Positions 35,476 through 42,740 of a DNA stretch of 64,000 bases are shown here, piece by piece; position 1 is the stretch's first letter, and each line of letters opens with the position of its first letter. Both the position numbers and the translations under genes were made by a program. The notes below the pieces were generated by a model, which saw only the letters and a list, made by a program, of their open reading frames with translations, made no database searches and was not told the origin of the DNA. The DNA is from Algoriphagus oliviformis (lineage in GTDB: Bacteria > Bacteroidota > Bacteroidia > Cytophagales > Cyclobacteriaceae), in NCBI RefSeq assembly GCF_017254915.1, contig NZ_JAFKCT010000001.1, positions 682,001 to 746,000 of the forward strand. The letters are read 5' to 3'.

Positions 35476-36267
35476 TTAGGCTTTGGCTAGGGGTGGAAAA
35501 AAGAGTTCTTGGCCGACCTCCAGTTTGCGGAAGTTTTTCAGGCTGTTGACGCGGGCGACCTCCAGGTAGAAGGCGGTGGATCCGTAGATCCGCTTGCACA
35601 TCAGGGGAAGGGTATCTCCCGCGTTGACCACCCGGATGTGGGTGAGGTCAGGGGAGTTTCGGCCCGTTTCGGCGGCTTGCTCCTGTCGGGACAGGGACTG
35701 GTCAAAGTTTGCGGTGACCGTCGCCCGAATGGGCAAGCCCGCCGAGTTGAAGAGCTTGTAGTTCACCGTCGCGCTGCCCAGCACACCCCGAAACTGAAAG
35801 GCGCCCCAGTTGATCTGGAGGTAGTTGGGCTTGTGGGAGTCGGACTGGATGTTTTGCGTGATGTCGAGAAACTTGCGGATGGCCCTGTCCACATGTTTGT
35901 CCTCGTTGATCAGGTCGATGGCGGAGACTTTGGAGCCGCTGATCCGATCCAGGTTGGGCTTGTTGCTGCCGAGGTAGTCCAGGTTGATGTCGCCGGGTAC
36001 GTCTTTGCCCGGAGGCGAAGCGGCCGTGGCATCAAAGAGAAACTCGAAGGACACGCTATCGGACTCCAAGGTGCGGAATTGGTACTGCTTGCCGTCGGTG
36101 AGGCCTTCCTCGGGAATCCACTTGGACTTAAACTCCTGGCTGAAGGCCGTGGGATTGTACATCACCACGTAGGTCTCCTTGGATGTCTCGTAGGTGTCAT
36201 CCGAGAAGGCGGTTATCTTCAGTTTTTCCAAGCCTCCCAAGGGAGAAAAAATGTCTTTCAGGGCCAT
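35476..36267 (-). CDS. LysM-domain hub protein of the baseplate (Afp7-like)
   Basis: This 263-residue protein has an N-terminal region with the pattern LEKLKITAFSDDTYETSKET and VMYNPTAFSQEFKSKW that is shared by eCIS hub proteins, and a C-terminal LysM domain (about 208-258; VVNAGDTLPLMCKRIYGSTA and KLEVGQELFFPP). It corresponds to Afp7/Pvc7 and gp53-like proteins that join the tube initiator to the spike. In this setting LysM is a structural module rather than evidence of cell-wall digestion. It follows the DUF5908 peptide gene by 10 bases and precedes the spike gene by 3 bases. Confidence 0.9.
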   Translation of the reverse strand: MALKDIFSPLGGLEKLKITAFSDDTYETSKETYVVMYNPTAFSQEFKSKWIPEEGLTDGKQYQFRTLESDSVSFEFLFDATAASPPGKDVPGDINLDYLGSNKPNLDRISGSKVSAIDLINEDKHVDRAIRKFLDITQNIQSDSHKPNYLQINWGAFQFRGVLGSATVNYKLFNSAGLPIRATVTANFDQSLSRQEQAAETGRNSPDLTHIRVVNAGDTLPLMCKRIYGSTAFYLEVARVNSLKNFRKLEVGQELFFPPLAKA

Positions 36268-36277
36268 GGCTTCAGGT

Positions 36278-36433
36278 TTAGCGTTCGTTTTTTTCCTTGA
36301 TCATCCGGGCCAGCTCCCGCATGCCCTGCAGCAGGGACTCCGTGCCGGGCTGGGGTTTGGACTTTCCGGTGGGCTTTTCCTCGGCGGTGTCCACGGTGGT
36401 GCGGATAATGAGTTCTTTGATCTCTATAGGCAT
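36278..36433 (-). CDS. DUF5908-family small protein of the injection system
   Basis: This gene encodes 51 residues, starting MPIEIKELIIRTTVDTAEEK and ending in a helix rich in Arg, Glu and Lys (LARMIKEKNER). The PIEIKELIIR start is the hallmark of the DUF5908 family, whose members are short and encoded between the tube and LysM genes of eCIS operons, the slot of Afp6/Pvc6. It begins 2 bases after the second tube gene stops and ends 10 bases before the LysM gene starts. The role is unknown; the position suggests a baseplate or tube-initiation accessory protein. Confidence 0.85.
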   Translation of the reverse strand: MPIEIKELIIRTTVDTAEEKPTGKSKPQPGTESLLQGMRELARMIKEKNER

Positions 36434-36435
36434 AG

Positions 36436-36909
36436 TCAGACAGGGATGAGGTCGTCAGGTGAAATCCTTCGGAAATACTGGTAGGCAAACTCGATGGACT
36501 CGATCATGAGGCTGTTTTCCATCGCGTTGAGCCCCTCCATGCTCCACTTCACGGGCCAGGCATTGATGAAATTCCAGGCCTGCAAGGGCAGGTGTTGCTC
36601 GTTGAGCAGGATGACGGTGATGTCATTGGCTTCAAACTGAAAGCCTTCGACGGCGTCCTTAAACCACTTGGAAGCCTGGGAGCCGATCAGCATGCCACGC
36701 TTCATGGTCAGGTTTGGATAGGAGACCGGTCCCGGCATGCGATGCTTGTAGCGGTTTTCTCCCCCTTCGGCATACTCCTCCACTCCGATCTCGACGCTGA
36801 GTCCGCCGACTTCCTGGAAGCCGATGTCCGGCAGGCCGGGATATTTCAGCAGCAGCCCTTCAAACCTGACCAGAAAGTGAAAACCCGTGGGAGGATAGAG
36901 AAAAGCCAT
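36436..36909 (-). CDS. Phage tail tube-like protein (second tube protein)
   Basis: This 157-residue protein belongs to the T4 gp19-like / conserved phage tail tube family: PPTGFHFLVRFEGLLLKYPG, DIGFQEVGGLSVEIGVEEYA, then MKRGMLIGSQASKWFKDAVE and the late WPVKWSMEGLNAMENSLMIE strand segment. It is clearly related to the neighbouring 144-residue tube protein but diverged throughout. In Afp-like systems one of the two tube proteins builds the main tube and the other forms the initiating ring on the hub; being next to the DUF5908 and LysM genes, this one is the better candidate for the initiator. Confidence 0.92.
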   Translation of the reverse strand: MAFLYPPTGFHFLVRFEGLLLKYPGLPDIGFQEVGGLSVEIGVEEYAEGGENRYKHRMPGPVSYPNLTMKRGMLIGSQASKWFKDAVEGFQFEANDITVILLNEQHLPLQAWNFINAWPVKWSMEGLNAMENSLMIESIEFAYQYFRRISPDDLIPV

Positions 36910-36912
36910 GGA

Positions 36913-37347
36913 TTACGGGGTTTCTATAGCCAGTCCTTCGTGGCAGAGCTCGATGGTCTCGATGGCCACTTCGTTGCCGGTGGAGTTGAGCGTGGGGCCT
37001 TCCACTTTGCAGGGCCAGGCCTCTTTGACCTTCCAGACCATCACTGGCTCGTGCTCCTCATTGAGCAGGCTGATGGTGAGGTCACGGCGCTCGATGTTGT
37101 TTTTCTTTACGGTGTTGAGCCATTGAAAAAACTCGTTGTCGGCGCGGAAAACGCCTCTTTTGAGGACGATGTTGCTAAACTGCGGTATGCCGGGCATCTT
37201 GGTGACGTGGTACTCCAGGGAGCTGCCTTCCCGATAGTCTATGGACTGGAGCTCGATGGTGAGGCCGGATACCTCGGTGAAACCGATGCGTGTGCCGCCC
37301 CATTCTACCTGAAAATGAAAGACGGATACTGGATATGCTACTGCCAT
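36913..37347 (-). CDS. Phage tail tube-like protein (main tube candidate)
   Basis: This 144-residue protein has the same fold signature as its neighbour: VSVFHFQVEWGGTRIGFTEV, SGLTIELQSIDYREGSSLEY, LKRGVFRADNEFFQWLNTVK and WKVKEAWPCKVEGPTLNSTG. It would stack as hexameric rings to form the inner tube through which cargo passes. It follows the shorter sheath gene by 35 bases and precedes the second tube gene by 3. The order sheath, tube, tube initiator, DUF5908, hub and spike matches known eCIS operons. Because this gene is next to the sheath genes it is the better candidate for the bulk tube subunit, an inference from order only. Confidence 0.93.
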   Translation of the reverse strand: MAVAYPVSVFHFQVEWGGTRIGFTEVSGLTIELQSIDYREGSSLEYHVTKMPGIPQFSNIVLKRGVFRADNEFFQWLNTVKKNNIERRDLTISLLNEEHEPVMVWKVKEAWPCKVEGPTLNSTGNEVAIETIELCHEGLAIETP

Positions 37348-37382
37348 GGTATGTAGGATTTAAAAGTTTGCGGATGGGTTGA

Positions 37383-38834
37383 TTAGGATTCCTGGAGCTT
37401 GTGGGAAAACTTCAGGATGATGAATTCTGCCGGACGGACGGCGGCGAGGCCGATTTCCACGTTCATCCTGCCTTCGAGTATGTCTTGGGAGGTCATAGTG
37501 ACCCCGAGGCCGACCTTGACGAAAAAGGCCTCCTCGGGCTTGGCTCCCGCTAGGGCTCCGTCCCGCCAGAGCTTGGAGAGGAAGTTTTCGATCATGGTTT
37601 TTACCCGGAGCCAGGTATTGGCGTCGTTTGGCTCGAAGACCACAAATTCGGTGGCTTTTTTCACCGACTCCTCGATGAAGATGTACAGGCGACGGACCGG
37701 CACGTAGCGCCACTCGTTGTCGTTGCCGGCCAGGGTGCGGGCACCCCAGACCAGGGTTCCTTTTCCGGTGAAAGCCCGGATCACGTTGATGGACTTGCCG
37801 GAGGAGGCGTCCACGTTGAGCGAGGCCTGCTGCTCGTGGGAAACCTTCACGGCCGGGCCGATGATGGATCGGATGTCCACGTTTGCGGGGGCTTTCCATA
37901 CGCCCCGCTGGCTGTCCACCCGGGCGTACACCCCGGCTATTGCTCCCGAAGGCGGCACGGTGATGTAGAGCTTGCTGATCTCCGACAGGATGGCGCGGTG
38001 CAAAGAAGGATCTGCGGCCAACAGCGCGTTGAGGTTGGAGCCGTTTGCCGCGTTGACGATGGCTGGATTGGGCGCACCGGCACCGATGTAGTTGCTGGTC
38101 TGGGTGATGGTGACGGAGGCGGAGTCGTAGCCAAAGTTCAGGGCGCTCCTGAGGTTGGGATAGTAGACCGCTCCGTACTTGAGGTCACCCGAGCCGATGC
38201 CGGTATTCCTGAAATTTTCCGCGTCGGCAAAGGGATCGGTGGTGTTGGCCTTGACGTCAAGGATGACGAATCGGTCTTTCAGTTTTTCGCATTGTGCCAA
38301 AGCAGCCTCGTAGACTGACTTTCCATTGGCGAGTGAAAGGTCGTCCGGAAAAAGAATCAGCGTGGGTTCATCCACTTTTTCCACCGCAGCCAATCCGCCG
38401 AGCAAGCTGGTCGCCGTGGTGCTGTCACCGACGGTAGGCGCGGTGCCAAAGTCGTTGACCGAGACGATGTAGCAGGGGCCGCCGCCATTGTCGAAGAAGA
38501 GTCGCAGGCTGTAGTACATCTTGTAGACGCTGGGCGTGGCGGGAGGGGTTGCTTTGACGACCCGGGCGCTGAGCTTGGCGGGCTGGCCATTTTCCCCGGT
38601 ATAGGTGTCTTGGATCGCGACGGCGATGGCTTCGGGCTGCGCAAAGCCAAAAATGGACTCATACTCCAGCATGGAGGTGATGCGAGTGGGAATGCCCCGG
38701 ACGGATTCTCCGTTTTTGGTGGCCAAGTTGGTATGCCCGATGAATGCGGGTATCGCGGTCTCCACCGCCGCGATGGATGCTGGCAGCGTGGAGATTTCTT
38801 TGATGTAGACTCCCGGTGTGGCGTAAGTTGACAT
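37383..38834 (-). CDS. Contractile sheath protein, shorter form
   Basis: This 483-residue protein starts with TPGVYIKEISTLPASIAAVE, the invariant N-terminal handshake strand of phage tail sheaths, then has the central sheath domain with LFFDNGGGPCYIVSVNDFG. The C-terminal 185 residues hold the conserved core of sheath proteins: GVYARVDSQRGVWKAPANVD, WGARTLAGNDNEWRYVPVRR, LYIFIEESVKKATEFVVFEP and the final FIILKFSHKLQES strand. It forms the contractile outer cylinder. Its C-terminal region is nearly identical in protein and DNA to that of the larger sheath gene upstream, showing duplication. A 188-base gap with short heptamer repeats separates the two. Confidence 0.95.
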   Translation of the reverse strand: MSTYATPGVYIKEISTLPASIAAVETAIPAFIGHTNLATKNGESVRGIPTRITSMLEYESIFGFAQPEAIAVAIQDTYTGENGQPAKLSARVVKATPPATPSVYKMYYSLRLFFDNGGGPCYIVSVNDFGTAPTVGDSTTATSLLGGLAAVEKVDEPTLILFPDDLSLANGKSVYEAALAQCEKLKDRFVILDVKANTTDPFADAENFRNTGIGSGDLKYGAVYYPNLRSALNFGYDSASVTITQTSNYIGAGAPNPAIVNAANGSNLNALLAADPSLHRAILSEISKLYITVPPSGAIAGVYARVDSQRGVWKAPANVDIRSIIGPAVKVSHEQQASLNVDASSGKSINVIRAFTGKGTLVWGARTLAGNDNEWRYVPVRRLYIFIEESVKKATEFVVFEPNDANTWLRVKTMIENFLSKLWRDGALAGAKPEEAFFVKVGLGVTMTSQDILEGRMNVEIGLAAVRPAEFIILKFSHKLQES

Positions 38835-38918
38835 AGGAATAGCGTTTTGGGTTAAAAGTGATCATGACTATCGGCAATCTTGCCAGTAAGCGAAGTTGCT
38901 TCTTCAATCGGGTAGGAA

Positions 38919-38939
38919 GACCGATGACCGAAGACCGAA
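38919..38939 (+). repeat. Three GACCGAW heptamers between the two sheath genes
   Basis: The units GACCGAT, GACCGAA and GACCGAA run back to back (38919-38925, 38926-38932, 38933-38939). They lie in the 188-base gap between the sheath genes, which is the longest gap inside the injection operon. A small GGGC-AAA-GCCC hairpin follows at 38943-38954. The unit length equals that of the TTAACCA tract at 5170. Confidence 0.8.
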
Positions 38940-39022
38940 TTAGGGCAAAGCCCCAATTTTTAGGGTTCTTTTGGATTGTCGCAGCTGCCTACTGGCATAA
39001 AAGCGGATAATCATAAAAGAGA

Positions 39023-40738
39023 TTAGGACTCCTGGAGCTTGTGGGAAAACTTCAGGATGATAAATTCTGCCGGTCTCACTGCCGCCAGTCCGATTTCTAC
39101 GTTCATCCTGCCCTCCAGAATATCCAGGGCGGTCATGGTTTGCCCCAGCCCCACCCTTACAAAAAAGGCGTCTTCGGCTTTGGCTCCTGCCAGGGCTCCC
39201 TCCCGCCAGAGATTGCTGAGGAAGTTTTCGATCATGGTCTTCACCCGGAGCCAGGTCTTGGCATCGTTGGGTTCGAAGACGACGAATTCAGTGGCTTTTT
39301 TCACCGACTCCTCGATGAAGATGTACAGGCGTCGGACAGGCACGTAGCGCCATTCGTTGTCGTTGCCGGCGAGGGTGCGGGCACCCCAGACGAGGTTTCC
39401 TTTTCCCTGGAAGAAGCGGATCGCATTGATGGACTTTCCGGAGGTCGCGTCCACATTCAGGAGGGCCTGTTCGTCATGGCTGACCGTCACGGTAGGATGG
39501 AGCATGGACCGGATGTCCACATTGGCCGGCGCTTTCCACACCCCTCTCTGGCTGTCCACCCGGGCATAGACGCCCGCCATGGCCGCGGCAGGGTAGAGCT
39601 CGAGGAGCTTGGACTGGAGGGCGGCGATGATGGTGTTGTAGAGGGTTTTGTCGGGAAGTGCCCAAGAAAAGGTGCCGGTGCCTGAGACCACCGCCCCGCC
39701 ATTTCCGCCCCCATCGTAGGTCAGCACGGTGGCCGCTCCGGCTTCCCCCGGCGTGGTGGACACCAGGGTGATGGTCTCTCCCTGACGGCTTGCATTGTAT
39801 GCCGGGTTGGCTGCGGCTTGGATGGCGGTGAGGAGATTTTGCGCAGTGGTGGCGTTTCCGGCACCGGCGGCAAACTCAGCCCCCTCGGTGAAGGTATCCC
39901 CGCCGATGGTGAAGGCGTCCCCCGCGATGTTTGCATTGGTCGTGATCCGGATCGTCGCACTGGCAAAGGTCTGCCCTCCGGTGATCTGGGCGATGGTGAG
40001 GCCATTGAAAGGCCCCAGCCCCACGCCGCCGCGGTTGTCCAGCACAGTCAATACGGCGGGGTTGAAATTTCGATACAGGATGGTCTTCAGTCCTGGATAG
40101 TAGGCCGCTCCGTACTTGAGGTCGGAGTTGCCCACTTCGGCGCGGAAGTCGGCCCCGTCCTCCGCCACCGTTTGGTTGGGATAGTGCAGGGCGTCCATGA
40201 GCGCAAAGCGATCCTGGAGCTTGGCGCATTGGGCAAGCATCTGATCGTGGAGGGTCTTGCGGTTGACGTCGCTGAGCTTGGCGGCCTCGGGTACCACCAG
40301 CAGCGTAGGCTCGTCTTCCTCCTCCAGCACCTTGAGGCCGGCGAGGAGCTCGTCGATGTCTATGTCGTCGCCTGTGGGGGCGGCTACGTAGTCCCCCACG
40401 GAGACGATCCAGCAGGGGCCGCCCCCATTGGAGAAGTACATGTACACCTGATAGGTCATCAGGTACTGGGAAAAGTTGGCCGGATCGGCGATGGCCACAG
40501 TCGGGCCGTCGGTGATCGTGATCGTATAGCTCTCGGCAAAGGACTCCCCGAAGATCTCCTTGTACTCAAGGAAGGAAGTGACCCGGGTGGGGATGTTGAT
40601 GTCGAAGGCTTCTCCGTTGCGGATTCGCTGGGCGGTGTAGCCCACAAAGGCCGGGATGGCAGTGGCCACCGGTACGATCGATGCGGGAAGGGTGGAGATT
40701 TCCTGGATGTACACCCCCGGGGTTTTGAATTCTGCCAT
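39023..40738 (-). CDS. Contractile sheath protein, longer form with inserted domain
   Basis: This 571-residue sheath protein has the TPGVYIQEISTLPASIVPVA handshake strand, the FSNGGGPCWIVSVGDY segment and the same C-terminal core as the shorter sheath. Relative to the shorter form it carries about 110 extra residues at about 247-358 (ATIRITTNANIAGDAFTIGG onward, rich in Ala, Gly and Thr), a beta-rich module that resembles surface decoration domains of phage structural proteins. Afp-like systems encode two or three sheath paralogues, with one or more used at the ends of the tail. The gene starts 11 bases after the stop of the cap-side gene. Confidence 0.94.
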   Translation of the reverse strand: MAEFKTPGVYIQEISTLPASIVPVATAIPAFVGYTAQRIRNGEAFDINIPTRVTSFLEYKEIFGESFAESYTITITDGPTVAIADPANFSQYLMTYQVYMYFSNGGGPCWIVSVGDYVAAPTGDDIDIDELLAGLKVLEEEDEPTLLVVPEAAKLSDVNRKTLHDQMLAQCAKLQDRFALMDALHYPNQTVAEDGADFRAEVGNSDLKYGAAYYPGLKTILYRNFNPAVLTVLDNRGGVGLGPFNGLTIAQITGGQTFASATIRITTNANIAGDAFTIGGDTFTEGAEFAAGAGNATTAQNLLTAIQAAANPAYNASRQGETITLVSTTPGEAGAATVLTYDGGGNGGAVVSGTGTFSWALPDKTLYNTIIAALQSKLLELYPAAAMAGVYARVDSQRGVWKAPANVDIRSMLHPTVTVSHDEQALLNVDATSGKSINAIRFFQGKGNLVWGARTLAGNDNEWRYVPVRRLYIFIEESVKKATEFVVFEPNDAKTWLRVKTMIENFLSNLWREGALAGAKAEDAFFVRVGLGQTMTALDILEGRMNVEIGLAAVRPAEFIILKFSHKLQES

Positions 40739-40749
40739 ATCAGTTGGGA

Positions 40750-41880
40750 TTAGATGAATACATAGATTTCTGAGATTTCTTCACCGGGGCTGACCTTGAC
40801 TGCCCCGGATCGGCTGGGATTGGGTAGATGACCAAAAAGAACCCGATTGCCCGGCTTTCTCCTGAGCTCCAGGTTGAGCTTGGGATTTTCGAAGAAGGGA
40901 ATCGGTACCTGTGATTTGAAGATGACCGTCTCGGCATTGTTGATCCGGATGTCGGCGTGGGGAGCTGCGCCCTGCTGCTGAAAGGTGTAGGTGGCATAGG
41001 GAGAGCCGGGAGGGTTACCCTTGTCCAGGATCGACAGCTGGGCAGCGGCCAGATCGACCTTGTTGTTTTGGCTGACGATGATGTAGGTCCACTTGGTGGC
41101 TTTCCGCTTCAGGTCGATGGCAAAGTACTCCCTGTCTCCATACAGCCGCGCTGGCGATGCGCGATAGCCCAGGCTCAGGATGCCCAAGGACTTGTTTACC
41201 TCGGAGTCTTGGGTCAGGAAGTAAGTCCTGGTCCAGAGGTCCTGTGTGTCCGCCTCGTTTCTCAGTACGAAGGAGTAATTGCCCTCTGCTTTCCCCTTCA
41301 GATCGAGCTTGAGCAGAAAAGCTCCCGTGTCGTCCGGGCTGAGCGGCAAGTCCAAAGGCAGGGGATTTCCATTATCGTCCAAGCCCGGGGCGATTTTGTT
41401 GCCCGAGGCGTCCCGCACTTGGAGGATTACCTTGGATGGTATAGGATTGAGCTTGACCCGCTCGCTGAAAGTCTTGGGCCTAGCTCCGTCCCAGATGTCC
41501 ACCGCCAGTTTCTCGGGATTTAAGGGATCGGAGGAGGCGTTTGCGGGAATGTTTTGGAACGCCAGGATATCGCCCGCCTGATAGCTTCTGCTTCCTTTTT
41601 TCAGTTCGGTGACCGTGAAAAACTCCGTGGGATTGTTGCTTTGGAAGAAAAAGCAAAGGTCTATGGGCGGACTGAGCGCTACCTCAGGCGTGCTCAGGTC
41701 GTCTTCGGCTCGGTAGAGCAGGACGATGCCCTGTGGTGTCTCTCTCCAGAGCATGCGCCCTCTTTTCAGCTTTTCCTGGGTTTCCCGTGTCGGGATGAGC
41801 TTGATGTCCCGGGCGATGCCGTTGCGGAAATAGTCGTGGAGTACGCTCACTTCGAGCAGCCGGGAGTAGATGAGGTTCAT
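40750..41880 (-). CDS. Unknown eCIS protein next to the cap gene (cap-adaptor candidate)
   Basis: This 376-residue protein starts MNLIYSRLLEVSVLHDYFRN. It is soluble and beta-rich, with a middle part about 95-190 that is rich in Pro and Asn (SSDPLNPEKLAVDIWDG, PGLDDNGNPLPLDLPLSPDD) and a final part that ends LVFGHLPNPSRSG-like and EEISEIYVFI. No enzymatic motif, signal peptide or membrane segment is visible. It overlaps the DUF4255 cap gene by 4 bases and precedes the long sheath gene by 11, so it is almost certainly part of the machine. AlgoCIS has a cap adaptor in addition to the cap; this gene's position fits such a part but the match is inference. Confidence 0.65.
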   Translation of the reverse strand: MNLIYSRLLEVSVLHDYFRNGIARDIKLIPTRETQEKLKRGRMLWRETPQGIVLLYRAEDDLSTPEVALSPPIDLCFFFQSNNPTEFFTVTELKKGSRSYQAGDILAFQNIPANASSDPLNPEKLAVDIWDGARPKTFSERVKLNPIPSKVILQVRDASGNKIAPGLDDNGNPLPLDLPLSPDDTGAFLLKLDLKGKAEGNYSFVLRNEADTQDLWTRTYFLTQDSEVNKSLGILSLGYRASPARLYGDREYFAIDLKRKATKWTYIIVSQNNKVDLAAAQLSILDKGNPPGSPYATYTFQQQGAAPHADIRINNAETVIFKSQVPIPFFENPKLNLELRRKPGNRVLFGHLPNPSRSGAVKVSPGEEISEIYVFI

Positions 41881-42485
41881 GACTTGTGCTTGGAGGTAAG
41901 AAAAATCTGCTCGATCGGTTCGCCGCTTTCCTGGATGGCATTTTCCTGGATTCGGAGCGTCTTCACCTTATACAGCACACTGGGCAGATACTTGGCGCCT
42001 ACCACCGACCAGAAGTTGTACAGCTGCTCAAAGGAATAGCTGTACAGCTCCACCACGATCTTGCTCAGATTCGGGTCAAAACCCGAGAGCGCAGGGCTGT
42101 TTTCGGGTGTGAAGACGCTTTTGCTTTGGAAAAAAGCGATGGCATAGCTCAGCTGCTTGAGTCCCTCCACATAGTCGTCGGAGGAGTTGTTAGCCTGCTT
42201 GTTTTGGAAATTGGCCGTGATCAGCACGTAGAGGTTGAGCTGGATCTCGGGGTTTCGTTTTTCCATCTTGCCTACGGCGTTGATGAAGCGGCTTTGCTGC
42301 TCCTTGTTGGTCCGTTCTTCTTCGATGTTGATCAGCGAGATGCCCAGACTTTGGTCGGGGATCGCGATGCCCTGCTCATTGGTCACACCAGACAAAAAAA
42401 TCCTGGTCGTGAGCGGATCGCCCACTTTGAGCTTGATAAACCCGTTGAGCTCCTGGGTCAAAAATTCCAATGCGGAATGGATCAT
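41877..42485 (-). CDS. DUF4255 cap protein (Afp16/Pvc16 N-terminal type)
   Basis: This 202-residue protein matches DUF4255/Pvc16_N: MIHSALEFLTQELNGFIKLK at the start, VTNEQGIAIPDQSLGISLIN and NLYVLITANFQNKQANNSSD in the middle, then GLKQLSYAIAFFQSKSVFTP. In eCIS particles this family forms the cap that ends the tube and sheath at the distal end. Here only the DUF4255 unit is present, without the long C-terminal part seen in some homologues; the next gene may supply the missing function. It is the first gene of the 27-kb operon, with 255 bases of non-coding DNA upstream. Confidence 0.88.
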   Translation of the reverse strand: MIHSALEFLTQELNGFIKLKVGDPLTTRIFLSGVTNEQGIAIPDQSLGISLINIEEERTNKEQQSRFINAVGKMEKRNPEIQLNLYVLITANFQNKQANNSSDDYVEGLKQLSYAIAFFQSKSVFTPENSPALSGFDPNLSKIVVELYSYSFEQLYNFWSVVGAKYLPSVLYKVKTLRIQENAIQESGEPIEQIFLTSKHKS

Positions 42486-42635
42486 GTTGAAAAGTCGTGG
42501 TCAATTAAAAATTCAGATTTTCTGGGCTTATAAATTATCGAAGCCCTCCACGGAATGACAGGAAAAAATAACGTACTATGACCTTTTTCCTAGAGCTTTA
42601 ATCTGATTAACTCCATGAAAAATAGTGTTTTAAGC

Positions 42636-42643
42636 CAAAAATA
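42636..42643 (-). promoter_or_regulatory. Candidate -7 promoter box of the injection operon
   Basis: On the minus strand TATTTTTG (42643 down to 42636) exactly matches TAnnTTTG. Transcription would start near 42629, leaving a leader of about 145 bases before the DUF4255 ATG. I find no convincing TTG at the -33 position, so the assignment is tentative. The region 42486-42740 otherwise holds no gene. Confidence 0.3.
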
Positions 42644-42740
42644 AGATCGTCTCTTTGACAGGAACTTCAGCCCTCAGACAGTCCGAAACTGGACATTTTT
42701 GCCGACGAAAGGCCGCTAAAAAAGCCCGTTGTGGCCCTCG

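Noticed and set aside
35476..35660. Cell-wall hydrolase from the LysM domain
   Set aside because: LysM here is the structural C-terminal module of an Afp7-like hub protein and no catalytic domain is attached.
15199..42485. Prophage
   Set aside because: Tail-like genes are present but no terminase, portal, capsid, lysis, replication or integrase genes, and no attachment-site repeats were seen.
15199..42485. Type VI secretion system
   Set aside because: No TssJ/L/M membrane complex and no ClpV; two large gp6/Afp12-like proteins, DUF4255, DUF5908 and CIS_TMP point to an eCIS.
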